Assembly (NCBI GenBank): GCA_964446435.1
Contig: CAYUOS010000146.1
Location: forward strand, 1 to 7,149
DNA: 7,149 bases
Direction of reading: 5' to 3'
DNA from: SLNP01 sp964446435
GTDB lineage: Bacteria; Bacteroidota; Bacteroidia; Bacteroidales; VadinHA17
Shown here: in pieces, positions 1-6,473 of the stretch
Position numbering within the stretch: the stretch's first letter is position 1
How the letters are laid out: each line of letters begins with the position of its first letter
Made by a program: the position numbers and the translations under genes
The notes under the pieces: model-generated
What the model was told of the DNA's origin: nothing
What the model saw: the letters and a program-made list of their open reading frames with translations, nothing else
Database searches by the model: none

Positions 1-52
1 GTTATCATTTTAATTTCCTGGATGGGTCTGTCGCGCCCTCCTGAATTTCAAA

Positions 53-433
53 TCAATCGTTGATCTCAATCATCTTGAAAGGCACCCTGATTATTGATTC
101 GTAATCTTCGCCTGCCTCCAGCATATCTTCATCATCTTCTTCGTAGTACCAGTTTACTTCGACCTCATTCTTGGCCTTGTGAATGGCTTCAAGCTTCTTG
201 AAAACGTCAAGAATGCATTTTGATGAGCTTGTATTGAAGTACTCGAGCCTGATGTTTACAACAGTTTTTGGAAGAGGAGTTTCCTTGTAGGTGTCAAGCC
301 AGTCAACAAGGGGCTTGTAAAACTCAACAGAGTTTTCAGGGATCGATCTTCCCTTTATCTCAAATACTCCCTGTGAATTGTCAAATTTTACTGACGGGGT
401 CTTTGAAGTTCCTTCAATAATGATCGGCTCCAT
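53..433 (-). CDS. siaC: SiaC-family regulatory phosphoprotein (DUF1987)
   Basis: This 126-residue protein matches the SiaC/DUF1987 family in length and layout. In Pseudomonas aeruginosa, SiaC is phosphorylated by the kinase SiaB and dephosphorylated by the phosphatase SiaA; the unphosphorylated form binds and activates the diguanylate cyclase SiaD. Visible marks are the N-terminal GTSKTPSV segment, the PENS motif near residues 32-35, the segment EYFNTSSSK (64-72) with Thr68 as the expected phospho-acceptor, and VNWYYEEDDEDM (93-104), an acidic stretch typical of the family. The fold is STAS-like. The start is ATG, 21 bp after the siaB stop, so the two genes are almost certainly co-transcribed, and pairing with the adjacent kinase supports the name. 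Which downstream effector it controls here is unknown, since no cyclase or phosphatase gene lies in the window. Family assignment is firm; the output is inference. Confidence 0.9.
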   Translation of the reverse strand: MEPIIIEGTSKTPSVKFDNSQGVFEIKGRSIPENSVEFYKPLVDWLDTYKETPLPKTVVNIRLEYFNTSSSKCILDVFKKLEAIHKAKNEVEVNWYYEEDDEDMLEAGEDYESIIRVPFKMIEIND

Positions 434-454
434 ATTTAGATTATTTTATAAGGT

Positions 455-1015
455 TTATTCCGTTTCTTCGTTGACAACAATATCAAGGTAAAAAAATGAC
501 TTGGTTCCATTGAAGTTCACAAATCTGTAGCTCAGTTTATTGCCTGTTTTACGTGCAATATCCACCAACCCGAGACCACCGCCTCCCTTTTCAGATATCT
601 TCTGATGGTTAAGTATGAACTTATACAGCTCCTTAATCTCCTCCTTGCTTGACCTGTTTATCCGCTTGATTTTCTCCTCCAGTCTCTCTATCTTATCATT
701 CATAATGAAATTACCCGTCACAATCCGGTAGGCAGCTTCTGATTTTGATATCAGCAACAGTCCGAACTTCTCGGCATCGCTCTCTGTAAAACCGGAAGGT
801 ACTGAATCAACGTGATGGAAAAGATTCTGAAGTGTTTCAACGAGCACATTGTAGACTTTTTTCTTCAACTTGGGAGGTTCTTCGTAATCGAGCATCCTGT
901 TTTCAACCAGGTCGAGTACATCGTTGATGAAATCGGAGTCAATATTACCCTTATGGTGCAGGATAACTTCCCCGATATCTTGCCCGTCAAAATAACTGTC
1001 AATTGTAAAGCTCAT
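455..1015 (-). CDS. siaB: SiaB-family protein kinase (DUF6272)
   Basis: This 186-residue protein has a histidine-kinase-like ATPase (Bergerat) fold of the SiaB type, which acts as a Ser/Thr kinase on SiaC rather than as a histidine kinase. The N-box is visible as E60-x3-N64 in VETLQNLFHH, and the glycine-rich ATP-lid is GGGGLGLVDIARKTG at 144-158. Between them lies a charged helical stretch (about 105-135) ending in NHQKISEKG. There is no sensor domain, membrane segment or DHp dimerisation domain, so it is a small cytoplasmic kinase that must receive its input from another protein. The ATG start is the first gene start after a 163-bp non-coding gap with a candidate promoter, making it the leader of the siaB-siaC operon. 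Anti-sigma kinases of the RsbW/SpoIIAB type share the fold, but the N-box with QN and HH and the neighbouring siaC favour SiaB. Confidence 0.88.
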   Translation of the reverse strand: MSFTIDSYFDGQDIGEVILHHKGNIDSDFINDVLDLVENRMLDYEEPPKLKKKVYNVLVETLQNLFHHVDSVPSGFTESDAEKFGLLLISKSEAAYRIVTGNFIMNDKIERLEEKIKRINRSSKEEIKELYKFILNHQKISEKGGGGLGLVDIARKTGNKLSYRFVNFNGTKSFFYLDIVVNEETE

Positions 1016-1053
1016 GTAAGCTTCGTTTGTTCTGGGTCAAAAGTTTCAGTTAA

Positions 1054-1086
1054 CAAATATAATAAAAATATGAAGCAACAACCAAC
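1054..1086 (-). promoter_or_regulatory. Candidate Bacteroidota promoter for siaB-siaC
   Basis: On the minus strand, 1061-1054 reads TATATTTG, an exact match to the Bacteroidota -7 element TAnnTTTG. The -33 element TTTG is represented only by GTTG copies, at 1082-1079 (17-nt spacer) or 1086-1083 (21-nt spacer). A transcript from here would have a leader of roughly 30 to 40 nt before the siaB ATG. The surrounding gap (1016-1178) is AT-rich and holds no credible gene and no strong terminator for the methyltransferase gene upstream. The -7 match is seen directly; promoter activity is inferred. Confidence 0.5.
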
Positions 1087-1178
1087 ATTGATTTCCTCTT
1101 TGTCTGTTTTTACTTCGTGGGTAGGAAATTTTGATAAAAGTAGCAATTATTGTTGATCAAAGGTCTGAATTGGTTGAT

Positions 1179-2318
1179 TTATTTCGTACCCCTGAATGGG
1201 CCCTCCTTCATAAAATAGCCGTTAAGCTGGCACTCTATTGAACCGTTGTAAAGTCTGTGCCTTGCTGAGGGCCTGAGGGCAACCGACTTGAGGGCCTCCG
1301 GCGCTCCTGACAGTATCCAGGCTTCCGCACCCGGGTGCCTGTGCTTAAGAGCTGTGCCAATGGCTGAATAAAGGCTGGTCATATCGCCCGGATCGATCCT
1401 CTTTCCATAAGGTGGATTGAAGAGCAGCAAACCTTCGCGCCTGATGGAATCCTCGCCCAGGAAATCCTCCCGGTATATCCTTACCTCTCCGCTGAGACCA
1501 GCTCCGGCCACAGTATCTCTCGCTTTTTTTACTGCCTGATTTGAGATATCACTTCCGGAAACCGAAACAGGCACAGCCCTTATCTGACCATTATACCTGG
1601 CCTTGATCTCCGAAAAGAGCTTCTGGTCGTAATTCTTCCAGTTCTGAAAACCGAAGAATTCACGGAAGAACCCTGGGGGAATCCTCGCTGCAATCAACCC
1701 TGCTTCAACCGGAATTGTGCCTGAACCGCACATGGGATCATGGAGGTTTCTATCGCCATTCCAGCCTGACAGCATTATTATGCCTGCAGCAAGTGACTCA
1801 TTAAGCGGTGCAGGTCCCTGAGCCTTCCTGTATCCTCGCTTGTAGAGCGGCACCACAGATGAATCAAATGAGAGAGTAGCATCCCTGTTGCTTATGTGAA
1901 GATTAATAAGTATGCCGGGATGGGATGTATCGACTGAGGGTCTCTTGCCGACACGCTTTCTGAAATAATCGGCAATGGCATCCTTTACAACAAGTCCGGG
2001 ATAGGCAGTATGACTGAACAACGGAGAGTTCACAACAGATACCACCGCAAAGGTATTGTCGACTGACATGATCGAATCCCACTCAACCCTCGACGCCATA
2101 TCATAAAGATCGGATGCCTTTTCAAGGGTGAATGAGGAAGCTTCAACCAGCACCGATAACGCTATGCGGCTTGTGTAATTTACAGTGTAGAGCGTCTCAA
2201 GATTACCTTCAAACATAACCGCCCGGTTCCTGACGGCTATATTCACAGCAGCTGTTGCAGCTATCTCCCTTGCCAGCAAATCTTCAAGTCCGTAAAGAGT
2301 CTTTGCAATGAACTTCAT
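1179..2318 (-). CDS. THUMP-domain class I SAM-dependent RNA methyltransferase (RlmL/YpsC-like)
   Basis: The protein is about 379 residues, the usual size of stand-alone THUMP plus methyltransferase proteins related to YpsC and to the N-terminal half of RlmL, which forms N2-methylguanosine in 23S rRNA. The N-terminus MKFIAKTLYGLEDLLAREI is the family's opening, followed by a THUMP RNA-binding domain (about 45-155). The Rossmann methyltransferase follows, with the SAM-binding motif DPMCGSGTIPVEAG near 194-207, the acidic motif GSDIS near 255-259 and the catalytic motif FNPPYGKR near 300-307, typical of amino-group methylation. The C-terminal YNGSIECQLNGYFMK is also family-typical. The frame opens with tandem GTG-ATG; I chose the ATG because it places the conserved MKFIAKTL at the start, while GTG at 2321 would add one residue. 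It begins 9 bp after the S41 peptidase stop, so it is likely the last gene of the long operon. The exact target nucleotide cannot be read from the sequence. Confidence 0.9.
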   Translation of the reverse strand: MKFIAKTLYGLEDLLAREIAATAAVNIAVRNRAVMFEGNLETLYTVNYTSRIALSVLVEASSFTLEKASDLYDMASRVEWDSIMSVDNTFAVVSVVNSPLFSHTAYPGLVVKDAIADYFRKRVGKRPSVDTSHPGILINLHISNRDATLSFDSSVVPLYKRGYRKAQGPAPLNESLAAGIIMLSGWNGDRNLHDPMCGSGTIPVEAGLIAARIPPGFFREFFGFQNWKNYDQKLFSEIKARYNGQIRAVPVSVSGSDISNQAVKKARDTVAGAGLSGEVRIYREDFLGEDSIRREGLLLFNPPYGKRIDPGDMTSLYSAIGTALKHRHPGAEAWILSGAPEALKSVALRPSARHRLYNGSIECQLNGYFMKEGPFRGTK

Positions 2319-2327
2319 CACTGTCTT

Positions 2328-3935
2328 TTACTTAATACCCAGAATAGCATTATATCGCTTCTGGTCTGAAATCACTGAAAGTGCACTAATTATTACCCTG
2401 TCATCCTCATTGACAATCTTGTAATACTCGTTCATCTCCCACAGGTCCCTTGCCACAAGACCCTTCATTACCTTCAGCAGTTCACCCCTTGATGTAAGGA
2501 ACTGGGCTTCATTGTACTCAACTCCCATCTCCACACCTTTACTTATAAACTGCTTTATATCCTCTGGACTGAAGCTGAACCTGTTCCTGAAATCCTCAAA
2601 GCTGCCATAACTCCTTTTAAGTCTTTCCCTGTTTGCGTCTGCATACCCGAGTGTAAATTGTGTGACGACGCCCTGCCTTACCAGGTCGCGATAATAATCA
2701 GAGTAATTTGAGGTATCTGCCGCAATGAAAATATCGGGCATTATTCCTCCTCCACCGTAAACAATACGGCCTGTAGCCAGGGTCCTCGTCCTGAGTGAAT
2801 CAGGAAAATGAATACTGTCCGCTGTCAGCATCTCGCCATTGGCATACCTTTCAAGGAAACCCTCAATATACTTATCGTATCCATCGGCGTATGGACTCTG
2901 TATCGACCTGCCTGAAGGAGTAAAATACCTCGCGATTGTCAGACGTACCATCGATCCGTCTGTCAGATAGAATCCGTTCTGAACCAACCCTTTGCCAAAG
3001 GTTCTCCTGCCAACAATAACACCACGGTCCCAGTCCTGTATTGCACCGGCAAGGATTTCGCTGGCTGAGGCTGAGCCTTCATCGGTCAGAACAACCACTC
3101 TGGCACTGGCAAGCGTACTAAGCCCGGTGGACTTGAAATCTTGTCTGGGTGTTTTGTTTCCCTCCAGATAGACAATCATCCTGTTAGCCGGAAAGAAGGC
3201 GTCTGCAATAGAGATTGCAGGATTCATAAAGCCTCCTGTGTTTCCCCTGAGGTCTATAACAATATTCTTAAGACCCTGCTTTTTAAGTGCTGCGAGTGCA
3301 TCATTGAATTCCTGTTCTGTGGTGGCAGAGAACCGGTTAAGCTTGATATAACCATTTTCCCTGTCAAGCATATAAGCTGCGTCAAGACTATTGACCGGAA
3401 TTTTATCCCGGGTAATGGTATACTCAGTTATTCCCGTCGAGCCTTTCCTGAATATCCCGACCCTTACGGTTGTACCCTTCTCTCCCATGAGTCTGTTACG
3501 GACGCCGGTGGTGGTTATTCCAATTCCGGCCACATTATCTCCATTGATGGTGACAATTCTGTCACCCGGCATTATCCCTGCCTTTTCAGACGGCCCCCCT
3601 GGCACTGGCGATATTATCAGAATACTATCATTCAACATATTAAACTGCACTCCAATGCCCTCAAAGTTACCCACCAGCGGTTCATTCATTTCAGCAACCT
3701 CATCGGCAGGAATATAGGCCGAATGCGGATCAAGCGACCTGAGAAGCTCAATAATGGCCCTGTCGGTCACCTTCTTCATGTCAACTGTATCAACATAAAA
3801 ATTCTCAATCAGGCCAAACAGCCTGCCAAACTTGAATGTCGACTCATTCAGCATTTGCCCGTAAGCGGGCTGAACCATATATATGGTAAATGCAAGGGCA
3901 ACTGATGCTCTTATAATGAAACTCCTCATCATCAT
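2328..3935 (-). CDS. Exported S41-family (C-terminal processing) serine peptidase
   Basis: This 535-residue protein is a carboxyl-terminal processing protease of the CtpA/Prc type, which cleaves near the C-termini of exported proteins. Residues 1-26 form a signal peptide: basic start, hydrophobic core SVALAFTIYMV and a cleavage site at AYG|Q. A PDZ domain follows (about 92-170, with EGIGVQF and PGDRIVTINGDNV). The S41 catalytic core contains IDLRGNTGGF, the nucleophile Ser290 in DEGSASASEI and Lys315 in RRTFGKGLVQ; their 25-residue spacing equals that of the Ser-Lys dyad of E. coli Prc. A C-terminal extension of about 180 residues is common in Bacteroidota members. The frame has an upstream ATG at 3953 overlapping guaA by 10 bp; I prefer the first of three tandem ATGs at 3935, because it gives a cleaner signal peptide and leaves an 8-bp gap after guaA. 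It should act in the periplasm. Its substrate is unknown. Confidence 0.93.
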   Translation of the reverse strand: MMMRSFIIRASVALAFTIYMVQPAYGQMLNESTFKFGRLFGLIENFYVDTVDMKKVTDRAIIELLRSLDPHSAYIPADEVAEMNEPLVGNFEGIGVQFNMLNDSILIISPVPGGPSEKAGIMPGDRIVTINGDNVAGIGITTTGVRNRLMGEKGTTVRVGIFRKGSTGITEYTITRDKIPVNSLDAAYMLDRENGYIKLNRFSATTEQEFNDALAALKKQGLKNIVIDLRGNTGGFMNPAISIADAFFPANRMIVYLEGNKTPRQDFKSTGLSTLASARVVVLTDEGSASASEILAGAIQDWDRGVIVGRRTFGKGLVQNGFYLTDGSMVRLTIARYFTPSGRSIQSPYADGYDKYIEGFLERYANGEMLTADSIHFPDSLRTRTLATGRIVYGGGGIMPDIFIAADTSNYSDYYRDLVRQGVVTQFTLGYADANRERLKRSYGSFEDFRNRFSFSPEDIKQFISKGVEMGVEYNEAQFLTSRGELLKVMKGLVARDLWEMNEYYKIVNEDDRVIISALSVISDQKRYNAILGIK

Positions 3936-3943
3936 ATTATATA

Positions 3944-5473
3944 TTACTCCCATTCAATTGTTGAGGGGGGTTTTGAGCTGATGTCGTATACAACCCTGTT
4001 TATCCCTCTGACCTTATTTATAATCTCATTCGAAATTGCGCCCAGAAACTCATAGGGAAGGTGCGACCAGTCGGCTGTCATGCCGTCAGTCGAACTTACA
4101 GCCCGTAGCACTACTGTATTCTCATATGTCCTCTCGTCACCCATCACCCCGACAGACTGAACTGGCAGCAACATCACCCCTGCCTGCCATACCTTGTCGT
4201 AAAGTCCGCTCTTCCTCAGTCCCCCGATGAAGATTTCGTCAGCCTCCCTGAGAATTCTGAGCTTATCAGGTGTAACATCACCAAGTATCCTGATGGCCAG
4301 TCCCGGGCCCGGAAAAGGGTGACGTCCTATCAGGCTTTCCGGCATACCAAGTGCACGGCCTACTCTCCTGACTTCGTCCTTGAACAGTAATCTCAGAGGC
4401 TCAACAACCTTTAGTTTCATAAAGTCAGGCAGTCCTCCGACATTGTGATGCGATTTTATTGTGGCTGAGGGTCCGTTAACCGAAACAGATTCAATTACAT
4501 CAGGATATATTGTACCCTGGGCCAGCCATTTAACGTCCTCTATCTTGTGAGCCTCCTCATCAAAAACCTCAATGAACAGTCTGCCTATAATCTTCCTCTT
4601 TGTCTCAGGGTCTGTCACACCTTTAAGACCATCAATGAACCTCGCAGAAGCATCGACACCGCTTACATTCAGGCCCATTCCCCTGTATGATTCAAGTACC
4701 CGCGCAAATTCCTGCATGCGCAGCAAGCCATTGTCAACAAAAATACATGAAAGATTGCTCCCTATGGCCCTGTGCAAAAGAATTGCCGCTACTGAAGAGT
4801 CAACTCCCCCCGATAAGCCAAGTACTACCCTGTCGTTTCCGAGTTGCGCCTTAAGCGACTCAACTGTAGAATCGACGAACGAATCAGGTGTCCACCTCTG
4901 ACTGCAGCCACAAACTCCGACTACAAAATTCTCCAGAATAGCCTTGCCCTCCGTTGTATGGTATACCTCAGGGTGAAACTGGATACCCCAGGTCTGTTCA
5001 CCTGAAACATGAAAAGCTCCTGCCACCACATCGGCCGTTGAACCTATTATCCTGTATGATTCCGGAACATGCGCAATTGTGTCTCCGTGTGACATCCACA
5101 CCTGGGTTCCTGAAGTAATATTTCTGAAGAGAGGGTCATTGTTGTCGACAAAAACCAGGTTGGCGCGGCCATACTCGCGGGTGTCAGAGGGCAGAACCTC
5201 ACCTCCGAAATTATGTGCAAGATGCTGGGCACCATAACAAACCCCGAGTAACGGAATATGTCCTTTTATCAGCGTCAGGTCTGGAACCGGGGCTTCGGAT
5301 TCACGAACAGAGTGTGGACTGCCCGAGAGAATTACACCCCTGACACTATCATCGGGAACGGGAAAATGGTTGAACGGATAGATCTCGCAATATACATTCA
5401 ACTCCCGTACACGCCTGGCAATCAACTGTGTATACTGAGACCCGAAATCAAGGATAATGATTTTCTCCTGCAC
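3944..5473 (-). CDS. guaA: GMP synthase (glutamine-hydrolysing)
   Basis: GuaA makes GMP from XMP, ATP and glutamine, the last step of guanine nucleotide synthesis. At 509 residues it is full length. The N-terminal class I glutamine amidotransferase domain starts at ILDFGSQYTQLIARRVREL and shows the triad: Cys79 in GVCYGAQ, and His167 and Glu169 in GIQFHPEV. The ATP-pyrophosphatase domain has the P-loop LSGGVDSSVAA (220-230). The C-terminal dimerisation domain contains FPGPGLAIR and ends in the characteristic SKPPSTIEWE. The start codon is GTG (5471-5473) and is forced, because the codon directly upstream in frame is TAA, itself preceded by ATG. It lies 43 bp after rnz and 8 bp before the S41 peptidase gene. 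The gap upstream carries a -7 promoter match, so guaA may have its own promoter as well as read-through from rnz. Function is certain. Confidence 0.98.
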   Translation of the reverse strand: MQEKIIILDFGSQYTQLIARRVRELNVYCEIYPFNHFPVPDDSVRGVILSGSPHSVRESEAPVPDLTLIKGHIPLLGVCYGAQHLAHNFGGEVLPSDTREYGRANLVFVDNNDPLFRNITSGTQVWMSHGDTIAHVPESYRIIGSTADVVAGAFHVSGEQTWGIQFHPEVYHTTEGKAILENFVVGVCGCSQRWTPDSFVDSTVESLKAQLGNDRVVLGLSGGVDSSVAAILLHRAIGSNLSCIFVDNGLLRMQEFARVLESYRGMGLNVSGVDASARFIDGLKGVTDPETKRKIIGRLFIEVFDEEAHKIEDVKWLAQGTIYPDVIESVSVNGPSATIKSHHNVGGLPDFMKLKVVEPLRLLFKDEVRRVGRALGMPESLIGRHPFPGPGLAIRILGDVTPDKLRILREADEIFIGGLRKSGLYDKVWQAGVMLLPVQSVGVMGDERTYENTVVLRAVSSTDGMTADWSHLPYEFLGAISNEIINKVRGINRVVYDISSKPPSTIEWE

Positions 5474-5496
5474 TTACATATTGTTTTTATGGTTCA

Positions 5497-5504
5497 CAAA
5501 GATA
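5497..5504 (-). promoter_or_regulatory. Possible -7 promoter element for guaA
   Basis: Minus-strand TATCTTTG matches the Bacteroidota -7 consensus TAnnTTTG exactly and lies 24 bp before the guaA GTG, just after the rnz stop codon. No TTTG is found at the expected -33 spacing; the nearest candidate, TTTC at 5539-5536, is about 31 nt away. This would be a weak internal promoter, or a chance match. Confidence 0.35.
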
Positions 5505-5516
5505 GTGATTCTTTGT

Positions 5517-6446
5517 TCAGGTGGGGCGACATGCTGAAACATCGATTATAAGGCCCTCCTTAGCTGCAACTGTGTCGGGAAAGATGGCTCTGGATTCTTC
5601 AAGCAGAGGGTTAATTTCCTTATACCTTGATGAAAAATGGCCGATCAGCAGCCTGCCTGCACCAGCCTCGAGGGCAACCCTGGCGGCCTCAACGCTGGTG
5701 GAATGACCTGTTTGTCTGGCAAGATCTGCCTTGCTGCCGTCAAAAGTGGCTTCATGATAGAGCAGGTCGACACCCCTGACATAGACTGACAGCCTGCTGA
5801 ACCAGGCCGTATCACTGCAATAGGCATAGGAAAGGGGTTGTGGTGGCTCTTTGGTGATCTCACTGTTTGGGATAATTGTACCGTCATCACAAACCAGGTC
5901 GCGTCCTTTTTTTATCAGCCTAATCTGGCTTACCGGTATGCTGTACTTCTCAATAGCCTCTGAAAGTATCTTCCTCTCCTTCTCCTTTTCCCTGAACAGG
6001 AAACCGTATGCCGGAATGCGGTGCTTCAGCGGGAAGGCCGTTACGGTCACATATTTCTCTTCAAGGATTTTAACAGGGTCTTTTCCGGAAAGAGGCACAA
6101 AGAGCAGTTCAAAATCTGTTACGATATCGAAATCGGCAAGATGAGACATAAGAATCTCACCATATCCGGCAGGTGCATATATATTAAGTGGTACTTTCCT
6201 GCCCATCAGATTCAATGACGATATCAGGCCGTAGAGCCCGAATACATGGTCGCCATGGATATGGCTGATGAAAATGTGGTTAATCCTGCCGAACCTAATC
6301 CGGTTCTTTCTGAGCTGCATCTGGGTACCTTCACCACAGTCTATTAAAAAAGGCCGCTCATGTACCGTTAGTACATGAGCGGAGGGATATCTTTCTGACG
6401 TAGGTAAGGCTGAACTGCTTCCAAGTATGGTTAGTCTGAAGCTCAC
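5517..6446 (-). CDS. rnz: Ribonuclease Z (tRNase Z, tRNA 3' processing endonuclease)
   Basis: RNase Z cuts the 3' trailer from tRNA precursors with two zinc ions. This 309-residue protein is the normal short (ElaC) form with a metallo-beta-lactamase fold. Zinc ligands are visible: HIHGDH (His62, His64, Asp66, His67), His142 in PLKHRIPAYGF, Asp212 in YCSDTAWF and His270 in LIGHFSSRY; HEATF (231-235) and His248 are further family marks. The flexible-arm (exosite) region lies around residues 147-180 and is lysine-rich. The start is GTG (6444-6446), which gives the expected opening MSFRLTILGSSSALPT; the STAS stop TAA lies 15 bp upstream in the same frame, so no earlier in-frame ATG exists. The segment GAAGGG abuts the GTG. 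The gene carries a perfect 12-bp inverted repeat with a T-tract across codons 22-34. It sits between the STAS gene and guaA in the same orientation. Function is confident. Confidence 0.96.
   Translation of the reverse strand: MSFRLTILGSSSALPTSERYPSAHVLTVHERPFLIDCGEGTQMQLRKNRIRFGRINHIFISHIHGDHVFGLYGLISSLNLMGRKVPLNIYAPAGYGEILMSHLADFDIVTDFELLFVPLSGKDPVKILEEKYVTVTAFPLKHRIPAYGFLFREKEKERKILSEAIEKYSIPVSQIRLIKKGRDLVCDDGTIIPNSEITKEPPQPLSYAYCSDTAWFSRLSVYVRGVDLLYHEATFDGSKADLARQTGHSTSVEAARVALEAGAGRLLIGHFSSRYKEINPLLEESRAIFPDTVAAKEGLIIDVSACRPT
6346..6382 (-). repeat. Perfect 12-bp inverted repeat with T-tract inside rnz (terminator-like)
   Basis: Positions 6354-6365 (CCGCTCATGTAC) and 6371-6382 (GTACATGAGCGG) are exact reverse complements around a 5-nt loop. 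Read on the transcribed minus strand, the hairpin is followed by CC and then six T's (6351-6346), the layout of an intrinsic terminator apart from the two-base spacer. It lies 64 to 100 nt into rnz and encodes residues about 22-34 (SAHVLTVHERPFL), with the frame intact and family-like. The repeat is certain; a role in termination, attenuation or mRNA stability is inference. Confidence 0.85.
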
Positions 6447-6452
6447 CCCTTC

Positions 6453-6473
6453 ATATGCAGTTTACTGCGATAT
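6453..6473 (-). repeat. Small hairpin over the STAS stop codon, before rnz
   Basis: GCAG (6457-6460) and CTGC (6465-6468) pair around a TTTA loop that contains the STAS stop codon on the minus strand. Outer ATAT arms (6453-6456 and 6470-6473) extend it past one bulged base. It ends 7 nt before the rnz GTG, so it could influence rnz translation or coupling to STAS translation. It is short and AT-rich outside the core, so function is uncertain. Confidence 0.35.

Noticed and set aside
812..1156. Plus-strand open frame of 114 codons running from inside siaB into the gap
   Set aside because: Its first 200 bases are antisense to siaB, its sequence has no recognisable motif, and the AT-rich gap simply lacks stops in that frame.
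1153..1160. TTGATCAA palindrome just after the methyltransferase stop
   Set aside because: An 8-bp palindrome without loop, T-tract or second copy is expected by chance in AT-rich DNA; it is not a credible terminator or operator.
3141..3905. Long open frame of 254 codons on the plus strand
   Set aside because: It lies entirely antisense to the S41 peptidase gene, is rich in Cys, His and Ile with no domain pattern, and competes with a protein whose catalytic motifs are clear.
3936..3953. Upstream ATG of the S41 peptidase, overlapping guaA by 10 bp
   Set aside because: The extra MGVIYN would precede a well-formed signal peptide that begins at the three tandem ATGs; the upstream start remains possible but is less likely.
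4572..4901. Plus-strand open frame of 109 codons inside guaA, and similar frames elsewhere
   Set aside because: They are antisense or frame shadows of guaA, rnz, STAS and rpsA, whose protein families are unambiguous.
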